64,000 bases of DNA from Pseudomonas massiliensis (GCF_000826105.1 NZ_CCYK01000007.1:1798001-1862000); one strand, 5' to 3'. Shown: positions 52,104 to 61,260, counted from the stretch's first letter. Translations and numbers: made by a program. Notes: a model not told the origin generated them from the letters alone.

Positions 52104-53318
52104 ATGTCCATTGTGCATCCTGGCGCCGCCAGTACTGCTGTTCGTTTACCAGTCACCGTATTGTCGGGCTTTCTCGGCGCCGGAAAAACCACGTTGCTCA
52201 ACCACATTCTTGATAATAGTGAGGGACGCCGTGTTGCCGTCATCGTCAATGACATGTCCGAGGTGAACATCGACGCCGCGCTGGTGCGAGGCGGGGGCGG
52301 GGCGCTGTCTTGTACGCAGCAAGCGTTGGTGGAAATGAGCAATGGCTGCATCTGCTGCACGCTCCGTGAAGACCTGCTGGCGGAAGTCGCTCGACTGGCC
52401 CGGGAAGGGCGCTTCGACCAATTGGTCATCGAGTCCACGGGAATCTCCGAACCCTTGCCCGTGGCCGAAACCTTCACGTTCACCGATGAGCAGGGCCGCT
52501 CCCTTTCCGATGTCGCCCGCCTCGACACCCTGGTGACGGTGGTCGATGCCTGTAATTTTCTCAAGGACTATGAAAGCGATGACAGCCTTCAGACCCGAGG
52601 CGAGTCCCTGGATGAAGAAGATGACCGCGGCGTCGTGGATCTGCTGGTAGAGCAGGTCGAATTCTGCGATGTGATTGTGCTCAACAAGCTGGACCAGGTT
52701 TCATCGGCTGAGCGCGCGCGGCTCGAAGCGGTCCTTCACCGGCTCAATCCAAGGGCGCGTATAGAGCCGGCGCATTTTGGCCGGGTGCCCTTGGAGCGAG
52801 TCCTGAACACAGGCTTGTTCGATCTGGAGCAAGCCGCCGCGGCGCCAGGGTGGTTAGCCGCGTTGAGGGGGGAAGAAGTCTCGGAAAGCGACACCTATGG
52901 TATTAGCAGCTTCGTCTATCGCGCGCGACGGCCCTTCCACCCGGAGCGCTTCCATACTGCGATCAGTCAATCCTGGCCCGGCGTTATTCGCTCCAAGGGC
53001 TTCTTCTGGCTGGCCAGTCGCCCGAGCGAGGCCTGCGAATGGTCCCAGGCCGGCGGGCTGTGCCGTCACGGCCCAGCCGGGGTATGGTGGGTAGAGGTGC
53101 CTAAGGTGCAGTGGCCGATCGAGCCCGCGCAACGCGCCGCCATCGAGGCCCTGTGGGACAGCCAAGTGGGTGACGCTCGCCAGGAGCTGGTACTGATCGG
53201 CATGGACATGGACCGGCTCGCCCTGGCCGCCATGCTGGACCGCTGCCTGCTGACAGACGAGGAGATGGCCGGGGGGGCAAGCGCCTGGCAAGGGCTAACA
53301 GACCCTTTCTTGGAGTAG
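52104..53318 (+). CDS. zigA: Zinc-responsive COG0523 GTPase (ZigA-like metallochaperone)
   Basis: A 404-residue P-loop GTPase of the CobW/COG0523 family. Walker A is GFLGAGKTT, the metal-binding CXCC motif is GCICC, the guanine motif is NKLD, and a C-terminal CobW_C domain includes [10 protein letters not shown]. Relatives controlled by Zur deliver zinc to client enzymes during starvation. The Zur-like box directly upstream supports that role. The linker with EDD-rich and HPE segments may bind zinc. Other COG0523 subgroups serve nitrile hydratase or cobalamin, but none of those genes is nearby. Confidence 0.88.
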   Translation: MSIVHPGAASTAVRLPVTVLSGFLGAGKTTLLNHILDNSEGRRVAVIVNDMSEVNIDAALVRGGGGALSCTQQALVEMSNGCICCTLREDLLAEVARLAREGRFDQLVIESTGISEPLPVAETFTFTDEQGRSLSDVARLDTLVTVVDACNFLKDYESDDSLQTRGESLDEEDDRGVVDLLVEQVEFCDVIVLNKLDQVSSAERARLEAVLHRLNPRARIEPAHFGRVPLERVLNTGLFDLEQAAAAPGWLAALRGEEVSESDTYGISSFVYRARRPFHPERFHTAISQSWPGVIRSKGFFWLASRPSEACEWSQAGGLCRHGPAGVWWVEVPKVQWPIEPAQRAAIEALWDSQVGDARQELVLIGMDMDRLALAAMLDRCLLTDEEMAGGASAWQGLTDPFLE

Positions 53319-53361
53319 CGGCCTTGTGGGTAGCGGCACCAGCAGGCGAGACCAGGCACGC

Positions 53362-54639
53362 CTACCAGCGGTCCAGGTGGTAAGGCTCCAGCACCGCTGG
53401 GCGCGTTCCCGAACTGGCCAGCTCACCGATGAGCTCGGCGGTGATCGCCGCCTGGGTCAGGCCAAGGTGCTGGTGGCCGAAGGCCAGCAACACTTTGCCA
53501 TCGGCCGCGTGGTCGATCACCGGCAAGGAGTCGGGGAGGGAAGGCCGAAAGCCCATCCAGGGTTCGGCCCCGTCGAAGTTCAAGGGCGCACGAAACAAGC
53601 CCTGGCTGAGCGACTGTAGTTGCCAGGCGCGGCGCATGGTAGGGGGGCGCTTGAGCCCAGCGAACTCCACTGTCCCGGCCAAGCGTAATCCGCCACTCAT
53701 GGGCGTCATGATGAACTTGCGCTCGTATGAGGTCACCGCGAAGGGCAGACGATTGCGCTCGGCCGGCAGCATCAGGTGGTAACCACGCTCCGTATCCAGA
53801 GGGACGCTTCGCCCGGTCAAGGCTCTCACCAAGGGCGCCGAGTGAGCGCCGCAGGCGATCAGCACTCGGCGCGCGCTCAGGGCGCCCTGGTCAGTGTTCA
53901 GGGTCACGCCCGCCGGATGGACGCAGCCATCGCTGACTCGCCCGCGCAGTATTCGCGCGCCACAGGCCTGAGCGGCGCGTGCCAGTTCGTTCACCACCCG
54001 CAGCGGGTCCAGCACATGACCGGTATCTGGAAAGAACAGGCCGCCCGCAACCGTTGGCGCCAATGCCGGCGCGGCCTGCAATATCCGCGTGGCGGTCCAG
54101 GGCTCCACCTTGACACCCTGGTCGCGCAAGCGCCTTTGCAGGTCCTCAACGCCAGGCCTCGCGCCAACGAGCTCATGCATCAACAACGAGCCCTCCAGAC
54201 GCAGCAGCGTCATTTGCCCGATTTCGCCAAGCAGGCGCTGCCAGGCGCCGAGGCTGCGCTCGTTCAGCGCACGCAGCCCCGCCACGGTCTGCCGGAACGG
54301 CTCAGGCCGCAGGTTCCACAGCAGGCGGCTCAGCCAGGGCAGCGCGCGGGGCAGGTAGCGCCAGTCCAGACGTAAAGGCCCCAGGGGATCCATCAGCATG
54401 CCGGGCAGGCGCCGCAGGAGGGACGCATCGGCGATGGGAAATACCTGCTCGGTCGCCAGATGCCCCGCATTGCCATAGGAAGCGCCGTGCCCGGGTGCCT
54501 GAGCATCGATCAGGTGCACCCGCAAGCCCTGGCGGGCAAGCCGCAGGGCACAGGCCACGCCGATGATTCCGGCCCCTACCACAAGCATGTCCACCTCTGG
54601 CGTCGTTTGACCATCGGCAGCGAGGGATAGCGCCGTCAT
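53362..54639 (-). CDS. FAD-dependent D-amino acid/D-hydroxyproline dehydrogenase
   Basis: A 425-residue DadA/DAO-type flavoprotein with the FAD-binding motif VVGAGIIGVACALRLARQG near residue 20 and the C-terminal LLAFGHQHLGLTQAAITAEL. With a hydroxyproline epimerase and a Pyr4H2C deaminase encoded immediately upstream, it should oxidise cis-4-hydroxy-D-proline to 1-pyrroline-4-hydroxy-2-carboxylate. It is a single-subunit type, unlike the multi-subunit enzyme of some Pseudomonas. AAGGA is 8 bases before the ATG at 54639; earlier ATGs at 54648 and 54669 are alternatives. Confidence 0.87.
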   Translation of the reverse strand: MTALSLAADGQTTPEVDMLVVGAGIIGVACALRLARQGLRVHLIDAQAPGHGASYGNAGHLATEQVFPIADASLLRRLPGMLMDPLGPLRLDWRYLPRALPWLSRLLWNLRPEPFRQTVAGLRALNERSLGAWQRLLGEIGQMTLLRLEGSLLMHELVGARPGVEDLQRRLRDQGVKVEPWTATRILQAAPALAPTVAGGLFFPDTGHVLDPLRVVNELARAAQACGARILRGRVSDGCVHPAGVTLNTDQGALSARRVLIACGAHSAPLVRALTGRSVPLDTERGYHLMLPAERNRLPFAVTSYERKFIMTPMSGGLRLAGTVEFAGLKRPPTMRRAWQLQSLSQGLFRAPLNFDGAEPWMGFRPSLPDSLPVIDHAADGKVLLAFGHQHLGLTQAAITAELIGELASSGTRPAVLEPYHLDRW

Positions 54640-54665
54640 ATCAGGCATCCTTGGCGGCTGAAACT

Positions 54666-55613
54666 TCAAAGCCGGTTCTGCTCGGCGGACCAGTTGGCGT
54701 ACCAGGTCCGGAAAAGCCGATATTGAATTTCGGCATAGCGACGCTGGGCATCGCTGAGCTCGTCGGTGGGGTTGAAATGCAAGCGGTAGGCCTCCTCGCC
54801 GTTGAGCACCATCAGGTATTTGTAATACAGCACCAGGTCGGCGCCTTCGTCGAAGGACGACAGCACGCTCATGGCAGCTTCCAGCTCACCCGCCAAGCGG
54901 CGGGCCTTGGCATCGCCCCGGGCTGCCTGCTTGCTGAGCGCGACCAATTGCAGCACTTCTCGAGGCAGCGCATTGCCGATGCCGGTGATGGCGCCGGTGG
55001 CGTTGCAGTTGACGAAACCGTGAACTACCTGGGTATCCACTCCGACCATCAGGGTTACCGCGTCGTCCTTGGAGGTAATGTGCTCGGCGGCATAGCGCAA
55101 ATCCGCGCCACCACCGAATTCCTTGAAGCCGATCAGGTTTGGATGTTCGCGCCGCAGCTCGAAGAACAGGTCCGCCCGGGTGGCGAAGCCGTAGTAGGGG
55201 CTGTTGTAGATCACCGCCGGTAGCTGGGGAGCCGCCGCCAGCACGGCAGCGAAATGGGCTTCCTGCGCGGCGGCGGAAGCGCCACGAGACAGCACCCTGG
55301 GGATCACCATCAGCCCCTGGGCGCCCACCTTGGCCGCGTGGGCCGCATGGCTTACCGCCTCCCGCGAATTCACCGCGCCGGTGCCGACGATGGTGGGCAC
55401 CCCGGCGCTCACCAAACGGGCCACACCTTCCTGGCGCTGGGCTTCGCTCAGCAACGGCCAGTCGCCCATGGACCCGCAATACACCACCGCGCTCATGCCA
55501 AGGTCCACCAGCTCACGCCCCTTGGCCACCAAGGCATCGAAATCGGGCGTGCGCTCCGCTGTACAGGGGGTCATCAGGGCAGGAATGCAACCGATAAAGA
55601 TCGAAGTGTTCAT
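54666..55613 (-). CDS. 1-pyrroline-4-hydroxy-2-carboxylate deaminase (DapA family)
   Basis: A 315-residue DHDPS/NAL-family TIM barrel. The Schiff-base lysine is K164 in LIGFKEFGGG and the conserved tyrosine pair is NSPYYG at 138-142. In this cluster it should deaminate 1-pyrroline-4-hydroxy-2-carboxylate to alpha-ketoglutarate semialdehyde. GGAGG precedes the ATG at 55613. It lies 40 bases after the epimerase gene and 26 bases before the dehydrogenase start. Dihydrodipicolinate synthase proper is unlikely given the context. Confidence 0.88.
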   Translation of the reverse strand: MNTSIFIGCIPALMTPCTAERTPDFDALVAKGRELVDLGMSAVVYCGSMGDWPLLSEAQRQEGVARLVSAGVPTIVGTGAVNSREAVSHAAHAAKVGAQGLMVIPRVLSRGASAAAQEAHFAAVLAAAPQLPAVIYNSPYYGFATRADLFFELRREHPNLIGFKEFGGGADLRYAAEHITSKDDAVTLMVGVDTQVVHGFVNCNATGAITGIGNALPREVLQLVALSKQAARGDAKARRLAGELEAAMSVLSSFDEGADLVLYYKYLMVLNGEEAYRLHFNPTDELSDAQRRYAEIQYRLFRTWYANWSAEQNRL

Positions 55614-55653
55614 GGCGAAGCCTCCAGAAGATGCAAGGGGCGGGGGAGCGCGT

Positions 55654-56580
55654 TCAGATGCCCCAGGCGAAGGGGTCGCTGTCATCGATAAGCAGGGTGC
55701 TGTCGGCGGTGAGGTAGGCGCGCCCGGTAATGAATGGGCGGATACGGTCGCCGTCCCATTCATAGCGCCCTTGGAACTGGCTGCCGGTGATGCTGGCCTG
55801 GACCCAGGTGTCCCCGGGCGCCAACTTACCGTCCGCGGCCAGGCACGCCAGCTTGGCGCTAGTGCCCGTGCCGCAAGGTGAGCGGTCGTGGGCCTTTCCG
55901 GGGCACATCACGAAGTTGCGGCTGTGAGCCACTTCGTCATCGGCGAACAGCTCCACGTGGTCAATCAGGCTGCCATCGTCGCCACGGATGCCCTGGGCTT
56001 CCAAGGCTTTGAGCATGGCCCAGGTATAAGCGGTAAGCGCCTCCACGTTCGCCAGGCGCAGGTCCCGACCATGATCGGCAACCAGAAAGAACCAGTTGCC
56101 GCCCCAGGCCACGTCTCCGTGAACGACACCGTAATCCGGAACTTCTGCCGCCACGTGCCGCGCTGAGCGCCAGGCAGGCACATTGCGCACCGTCACTGCG
56201 CCGTCGGCGTGCAAGGTCGCCTCAACCTGGCCCACTGGCGTGTCGACCTTATGCACGCCGGGCGCGATACGCCCCAGGTGGTGCAGGGAGGCGATCAGCC
56301 CGATGGTGCCGTGGCCACACATGTTCAGGTAGCCAGCGTTGTTGAAGAAGATCACCCCGCAGGTGGCGTCGACGGATACCGGCTCACAATAGAGCGCGCC
56401 CACCAGCACGTCGTTGCCGCGAGGCTCCAGCAGGCACGCCCTGCGCCAGCGGTCGTGTCCATGGCGCAGGGCGTCGCGCTTTTCAGCCATGGTCGCGCCG
56501 GACAACTCGGGGAAACCGCTGAGAATGAGACGGGTCGGTTCGCCGCCTGTGTGGGAATCGATGACATGAACCTGGTGCAT
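55654..56580 (-). CDS. lhpA: 4-hydroxyproline 2-epimerase (proline racemase family)
   Basis: A 308-residue proline-racemase fold enzyme with the two catalytic cysteines C88 (NMCGHG) and C236 ([10 protein letters not shown]), both present, as required for epimerases rather than for dehydratase variants. It should convert trans-4-hydroxy-L-proline to cis-4-hydroxy-D-proline, the first step of the pathway. It is the first gene of the cluster and is divergent from the AraC regulator. Confidence 0.92.
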   Translation of the reverse strand: MHQVHVIDSHTGGEPTRLILSGFPELSGATMAEKRDALRHGHDRWRRACLLEPRGNDVLVGALYCEPVSVDATCGVIFFNNAGYLNMCGHGTIGLIASLHHLGRIAPGVHKVDTPVGQVEATLHADGAVTVRNVPAWRSARHVAAEVPDYGVVHGDVAWGGNWFFLVADHGRDLRLANVEALTAYTWAMLKALEAQGIRGDDGSLIDHVELFADDEVAHSRNFVMCPGKAHDRSPCGTGTSAKLACLAADGKLAPGDTWVQASITGSQFQGRYEWDGDRIRPFITGRAYLTADSTLLIDDSDPFAWGI

Positions 56581-56793
56581 GGGAGTGTCCGTTCGTTAGG
56601 CGCCATAGCGCAGCAAGCCAGAAAGCTATGCCGGGCGGGTTCAGCATGCCGCTCCCTCTGTTTCCGGGCTTGATGGCTTCAGGCGAAACGGATGACGAAA
56701 TCGGCATAGTCCAGGCATGCGCCCCAGGCTGGACAGCCGATCGATGCTGGCTCAAGCTGGCTACCCTTCATTGAAAGGAGCCCGCCAAGCCAC

Positions 56794-57567
56794 ATGAGCC
56801 CCGCAAGCCTGAGCAAGCTGATCCATCGCATGGGAGGAGAGGGCGCGCCCAGCCTTGACGCGCTATTGGCTACCGTAGCGCCCCTTGGCCCCTTGCTGGA
56901 TGTGGTGCCCAACGCCGCTATCTTCATCAAGGATGACCAGGCTCGGTATGTGCTGGCGAATCGGGCGCTGGTGGAGCGCTGCGGGCTGAAGTTCGCCCGC
57001 GAGCTACTTGGAAAGACCAGCGCGCAGGTGTTCCCGGCCCGCTTCGGTCCCGGCTATACCGAGCAGGACAAACAGGTGCTGGAGCAGGGACGCGTACTTG
57101 AAGGTCAGCTGGAACTGCATCTGTACGGCAGCCAGGAGCCTGGCTGGTGCCTGACCTACAAGTGGCCGCTGGATAACGGCAACGGCGTCATCTATGGCTT
57201 GGCAGGCATCTCCCTGGACCTGCAGACAGCGGGGCACAGTCATCCGGCCTATCAGCGCCTCGCTGCGGTGGATACCTACATTCGCGAGCACTTTTCAGGG
57301 CCCATCAGCCTGGCGACGCTCACGGACATCGCCGGCATCTCCGCAGCCCAGCTGGAGCGGTACTGCAAACGGGTGTTTCAGCTGTCCCCACGCCAGATGA
57401 TCCAGAAAGCCCGCCTGGAGCACGCACGGGAATTGCTACAGGGCCGCCTGCCAATTATCGAGGTGGCGTTACGTTGCGGGTACACGGACCATAGCGCTTT
57501 CACCCGGCAATTCAAGACCTTGACCGGCTTTACGCCCAGGCACTATCGACAGGCGATATCAGGTTGA
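56794..57567 (+). CDS. PAS-domain AraC-family regulator of the hydroxyproline cluster
   Basis: A 257-residue regulator with an N-terminal PAS-like domain (LLDVVPNAAIFIKDDQARYV and onward, about residues 30-145) and a C-terminal AraC double helix-turn-helix (SLATLTDIAGISAAQLERYC, then IIEVALRCGYTDHSAFTRQF and FTPRHYRQ). It starts 213 bases from the divergent epimerase gene, so it most likely activates the hydroxyproline operon in response to hydroxyproline. This resembles LhpR of Pseudomonas in role; identity is inferred from position. Confidence 0.85.
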   Translation: MSPASLSKLIHRMGGEGAPSLDALLATVAPLGPLLDVVPNAAIFIKDDQARYVLANRALVERCGLKFARELLGKTSAQVFPARFGPGYTEQDKQVLEQGRVLEGQLELHLYGSQEPGWCLTYKWPLDNGNGVIYGLAGISLDLQTAGHSHPAYQRLAAVDTYIREHFSGPISLATLTDIAGISAAQLERYCKRVFQLSPRQMIQKARLEHARELLQGRLPIIEVALRCGYTDHSAFTRQFKTLTGFTPRHYRQAISG

Positions 57568-57652
57568 ACCTTATCGCAAACGCCGTTCGTCCAGAGCCTA
57601 CACCCATCACGCACTAAAAAGGGAATCAACGTAAAAGCGGCCCGGTCAAGAA

Positions 57653-57678
57653 CTCTGTAAGCGGCAAACATTACAGAG
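57653..57678 (+). promoter_or_regulatory. Inverted repeat covering the ribosome site of the 44-residue ORF
   Basis: Perfect arms CTCTGTAA (57653-57660) and TTACAGAG (57671-57678) with a 10-base spacer, ending 9 bases before the ATG at 57688. The right arm includes most of the AGAGG ribosome site, so an RNA hairpin would hide it. It could instead be a protein operator. Confidence 0.6.
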
Positions 57679-57687
57679 GTAACTCCC

Positions 57688-57822
57688 ATGACCATCGAAG
57701 CTGATACCCTGGAACAACTGACCCGCACCCTTCAACAACGTGGCCTGATGCTGGTGTCCGATATTCATTTCACCCGGGCACCTTACCGTCATAACCACCG
57801 TTGGGTCTGTATCGTCGATTGA
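57688..57822 (+). CDS. Small ORF of 44 residues next to the integrase
   Basis: Begins MTIEADTLEQLTRTLQQRGL, continues LMLVSDIHFTRAPYRHNHRW and ends CIVD. An AGAGG ribosome site lies upstream inside the inverted repeat. The sequence is amphipathic at the N-terminus with a Tyr/His/Trp-rich end. It ends 26 bases from the integrase stop codon, convergent with it. No family is recognised; a small regulator of the element is one possibility. Confidence 0.5.
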   Translation: MTIEADTLEQLTRTLQQRGLMLVSDIHFTRAPYRHNHRWVCIVD

Positions 57823-57848
57823 CACTAAGTCAATTATTAGCGTGCCGG

Positions 57849-59141
57849 TTATATCTTGACCTTCAGGTCCTTCATCGAATGCGCGCGCTGCTCATCGAGC
57901 GAGTTGTAATAAGTATTCTGCGTGGTGCTCAGACTGTTGTGTCGCAGGTCTGCCTGGAGATCCTTCATATCCCGATGCTTGGCATCGAAGGTGGCCGACG
58001 TATGCCGCAACCAATGCAGGGACGCTGAGCGTAACTGATCGATCTCGTCCTCGCTCCAGCCATCGGCTTGCATGCGAGCGAGCGAGCGGTCGAAGACCAC
58101 TTGCAACAGTTGGCGTATATGCCTGTCGGAAAGTCCGCCGCGACCTTTGAGCGTGCTGATCAAGGGCGACTTCTCATGAGGCGAGGGCAGCGGTGAAAGC
58201 TGTCGGTACGTGCGGTAACGTACCAGGTAGGTTTGAACGTAGTCGTCCCGCACACTGATCTTCGCTGCCTTGTTGCCTTTGCCAACGACATGTAGCCACC
58301 AGTGGCCACGAGTGTCACGACGAAAGTCTCCCATGGTCGGTACCCAGTTATCCCGGCCTACCAGGTCAGAAATACGCAGGTACATGGCGTACAGTGTCGC
58401 CACGATGAACAAGGTTCGCTCGTGGTCAGGCTCCTCAGTCGCCATCAGCTCCGCCGTTTCGATGACGAAGTTCCATTGCAACTGAGTCAGGGAACGCGAG
58501 GCTACATCCACCGTGTTGCGCTGCTTGTACACAGATTTTTGCCGTACCGCCCTGAAGGGATTCACTTCGGTAAGCCCTTCGTCGATAGCGTACTGGAAGA
58601 AGCTGCCACAAACCGCGAACACCTGCGCGACCGACCCCTGACTCATTTTATAGGTGGGCAAGGGCAGACGCAGGTTGTGTTCGGCGGCGATCTTGCGTTC
58701 GCGCTTGGCCACGGTGGTGCTGAACGGCCGCCAGGCCGGGTTGGTTTCGTACGTATCATCGTGCTGGGCCTTACGGCCGCCACGGCGCAGGAAACGAGAC
58801 TTCACTACCGGACCCACCCAATCAGCCGGAGGGTTCAGGCAAAACTCCATGAACGCTTCGGCATCGCGCCGGCGCAGCTCCAGCACTGGCTTGTTGCCCA
58901 ACAGTAGGGCCCATAACAGGAGCCGCTCCACATGGGTACGGTAGGAGGTGAAAGTGGACTCGTTGCCTGCATAGGACTTTAGAAAGCCGCGCACCGCCTG
59001 GTAACTTTCTAACGGTCGCGCCTCTGGGGCGCAGCCTTCGAGAAACGTACGTACAGCGACACGCTCCGAAGCCAGGCTCATGAAGTGCAGGTCGAGAAAA
59101 CGGTCGTAGGTATCGAAGAGGGGCTGAGGGCGGGTAGCCAT
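57849..59141 (-). CDS. Tyrosine recombinase/integrase
   Basis: A 430-residue site-specific recombinase with a SAM-like N-terminal DNA-binding part and a C-terminal catalytic domain. Catalytic residues are R in MYLRISDL, HxxR in HWLRHTSAT, and the nucleophile tyrosine in TQNTYYNSL. The length is long for XerC/D and suggests a mobile-element integrase. No tRNA or obvious att duplication was seen nearby. The gene is preceded by a perfect 20-bp tandem repeat that could be an arm-type binding site. Confidence 0.9.
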   Translation of the reverse strand: MATRPQPLFDTYDRFLDLHFMSLASERVAVRTFLEGCAPEARPLESYQAVRGFLKSYAGNESTFTSYRTHVERLLLWALLLGNKPVLELRRRDAEAFMEFCLNPPADWVGPVVKSRFLRRGGRKAQHDDTYETNPAWRPFSTTVAKRERKIAAEHNLRLPLPTYKMSQGSVAQVFAVCGSFFQYAIDEGLTEVNPFRAVRQKSVYKQRNTVDVASRSLTQLQWNFVIETAELMATEEPDHERTLFIVATLYAMYLRISDLVGRDNWVPTMGDFRRDTRGHWWLHVVGKGNKAAKISVRDDYVQTYLVRYRTYRQLSPLPSPHEKSPLISTLKGRGGLSDRHIRQLLQVVFDRSLARMQADGWSEDEIDQLRSASLHWLRHTSATFDAKHRDMKDLQADLRHNSLSTTQNTYYNSLDEQRAHSMKDLKVKI

Positions 59142-59168
59142 GGGGCGGTGTCTCGGGGGGGCGGATCT

Positions 59169-59208
59169 GAACGTAGGTTGCCTTAAGGGAACGTAGGTTG
59201 CCTTAAGG
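59169..59208. repeat. Perfect 20-bp tandem repeat upstream of the integrase
   Basis: GAACGTAGGTTGCCTTAAGG occurs twice in direct succession (59169-59188 and 59189-59208), 28 bases from the integrase start codon. It could be an arm-type binding site, an autoregulatory operator or a slippage duplication. Confidence 0.92.
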
Positions 59209-60325
59209 AGGCGGCAGGGAGCAAGTCGATGTTGTCAGTTTATTGGCGGATCAGCTTCCAACCGCGAGATGCCGAGATACCAAGAAAAAGAGGGTTTAAT
59301 CCTGAATGCGGTCATAATGCTGCAATATCCGGGTCTGGTAGTTATCGGATATTACATCGCTGCCGTAGTGTAAGTTCTGGTTCTTAGGAAGGGGCGAGAT
59401 GCCAGGGCACCAATAGGACTTCGTTATCAAGCGAGGTACTCGATTCTCCGATATTCCGCCTCGGAACGCTAGTCCATGGGCGCAAAGCGGTTCCCTGGAT
59501 ATAAGCGCCTTTGCCTCCAGCTATAGTCGCATGCATGCATGCATACCTCCGCACGGCCAGCATTCAGCCTGCGCTCGAATCAGGCACAGGGCACATTGGG
59601 CGGTGAGCTTTACGGATGGCCTTTATATAAGCGCGGGAAGCCGACAGGCCACCGGGCAACCTCAATAGTCGTGCATGAATGTCTGTCACGGCGCATGGCG
59701 CCTGTGGAAATCGGCAGAATCATCACCAAGCGCACCGAGCCATGCTGAGTGCGTTGTTGCTCGTTGATATGTCGGACAAAGATCTCGACACTCCGTTGAT
59801 AGGCAAGTCCGCGAACAATTCCGCCGCATGATCGCATGAGCTTTGCTGTCGACAGCATTGACGACGCTTGAGTCATTTACACGCTGTGCAGGCAATGTCT
59901 ATTGAGTCGGTGTCAGGGTTGGTCAAACATTGGGGCGGGTCTTGCCGGCCGTTATCAATAAGCCGAACGTGGTGCGCGGAGGGTCCTCAAGCGTAAAGGC
60001 ATTGCCAAGCTGAAAAGCCCATGTTGCAGTACAGCTTGCGGTGTCTTCCACGTGCGTACCGACAGTTTAAAATAGACATATCAGGTTACTGATAATCTAC
60101 ATTATGTTAAATCACGTAACTGACCTCTTGCCTTTTGCTGTCACTGCGTAGCTAGGTCGGCTTTCACACACTCATGCTTCTTGAAAGCATCTAGACCAAC
60201 CGCTGCACATGGTCGTCTGCCGCATCCCTCTATCATTCTCAACTACCTAGCGCGTTCGCCAGCCTCCTAGCCCCTGGATACCGCGCGATCAGACGCTCTG
60301 TAGTCTCTAACTGGCCACTGACATG

Positions 60326-60357
60326 CTTCCGCATCTGCCGACTTCCGCATCTGCCGA
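60326..60357. repeat. Perfect 16-bp tandem repeat
   Basis: CTTCCGCATCTGCCGA occurs twice in direct succession (60326-60341 and 60342-60357), in the gap before the RES module. Confidence 0.92.
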
Positions 60358-60479
60358 CGCGATCTGTGCCAGCGATGGCTGAGCCCGCTTGTCTTAAGCG
60401 CCTGCAGCCGTGCTGAGCCAACGGCTGGACTGTCTCGGCCAAAGCCAGGCGTCTTCTGCCCATTGCACCTACAGGCATG

Positions 60480-60517
60480 TAGGGTTAGATTGGTTCTCAA
60501 GCAGCCTGTCTAACCTA
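60480..60517. promoter_or_regulatory. Inverted repeat upstream of the RES toxin-antitoxin genes
   Basis: Arms TAGGGTTAGA (60480-60489) and TCTAACCTA (60509-60517) are inverted with one extra G on the left, about 20 bases apart. The right arm ends 20 bases before the start codon. Such a site is where a toxin-antitoxin complex would repress its own promoter. Confidence 0.6.
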
Positions 60518-60537
60518 AATCACCCAAGGGGGTCGCC

Positions 60538-61260
60538 ATGTCCAGTGCAGCCGAGAACATCACGATCCAGAGGGAGTCGCAGCCTGCCCACCGAGTCACG
60601 ATTCAACTCGGGCGTGACGCAAAGCCGAACGCCTTGCAGGCAAATATTCCTCCCAGCGAATTTCCTACTGGGGTGAAAGACCGCTTTGTGGTGGATGTGA
60701 ACGGCTTGACCGAAGAGTTGACCGATGCCTTCTTCGAGGGCATCGAGCTTATGAGCCAAGCGTTCGGCGCACAGCTCAAGCGGATGCCCGAGGCCAATAT
60801 CGCTGGCTTGGTGTCGGTGCTCATTCCTGCCAAGCCGGCGCGCCCTACTCTGCTGCGTGAAGCGAAAATGCTCGCGAAGGGAAAGACCCGGATCCTGCAA
60901 AGCGGCGATTGGCTTACCGCTCAGGAGGTCGCCGAGGTAGCGGGTTTCAAGACGGTCAATTCCAGTGCTCAAACCAGCAAATGGAAGCGCTCCGATAGAA
61001 TCTTCGCTCTGCGCCATGAGGGTGTCGACTATTTCCCGGTGTACGGGCTTGACCCATCGACCGGCTACAGGCCTCTCAAAGCGCTGGCGCCCATCATCCA
61101 GGTGCTGAAGTCTCGGAAGGATGATTGGGGCCTCGCGTTCTGGTTCGGCTCGACCAATTCCTATTTAGGCGGGCGGATGCCCAAAGACGTTCTCAAGGAA
61201 GATCCTGCATTGGTACTGGAGGCGGCCAAGGACGAGGTGTGCGGGGTCTTGCATGGCTGA
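60538..61260 (+). CDS. Putative large antitoxin of a RES module (MbcA/ParS-like C-terminus)
   Basis: A 240-residue protein with an AAGGGGG ribosome site. The N-terminal 110 residues are unfamiliar. The middle has a helix-turn-helix-like segment (DWLTAQEVAEVAGFKTVNSS) and RSDRIFALRHEGVDYFPVYG. The C-terminus (WFGSTNSYLGGRMPKDVLKE then DPALVLEAAKDEV) matches the MbcA/ParS toxin-binding domain of Xre-type antitoxins. Its stop overlaps the RES gene start by 8 bases. Usual antitoxins of this class have about 120-150 residues, so this one carries an extra N-terminal domain. Function as antitoxin is inferred. Confidence 0.72.
   Translation: MSSAAENITIQRESQPAHRVTIQLGRDAKPNALQANIPPSEFPTGVKDRFVVDVNGLTEELTDAFFEGIELMSQAFGAQLKRMPEANIAGLVSVLIPAKPARPTLLREAKMLAKGKTRILQSGDWLTAQEVAEVAGFKTVNSSAQTSKWKRSDRIFALRHEGVDYFPVYGLDPSTGYRPLKALAPIIQVLKSRKDDWGLAFWFGSTNSYLGGRMPKDVLKEDPALVLEAAKDEVCGVLHG

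Larger units (their letters stand above)
59142..60537. other. 1.4 kb region without a convincing gene
   Basis: No ORF here has both a ribosome site and a recognisable family. The short frames at 59539-59748 (plus) and 59610-59876 (minus) overlap antisense and look accidental. The stretch has locally A/T-rich patches (around 59290-59360 and 60060-60120) unlike its neighbours, a GCAT run at 59530-59543, and two tandem repeats. It may hold element control sequences, a non-coding RNA or degraded DNA. Confidence 0.7.

Noticed and set aside
54666-55613. Possible dihydrodipicolinate synthase (dapA)
   Set aside because: The context with hydroxyproline epimerase and D-amino acid dehydrogenase fits the Pyr4H2C deaminase of the same family much better.
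59539-59876. Two short overlapping ORFs on opposite strands in the gap before the RES genes
   Set aside because: Neither has a ribosome site or a recognisable family, and each is the other's antisense.
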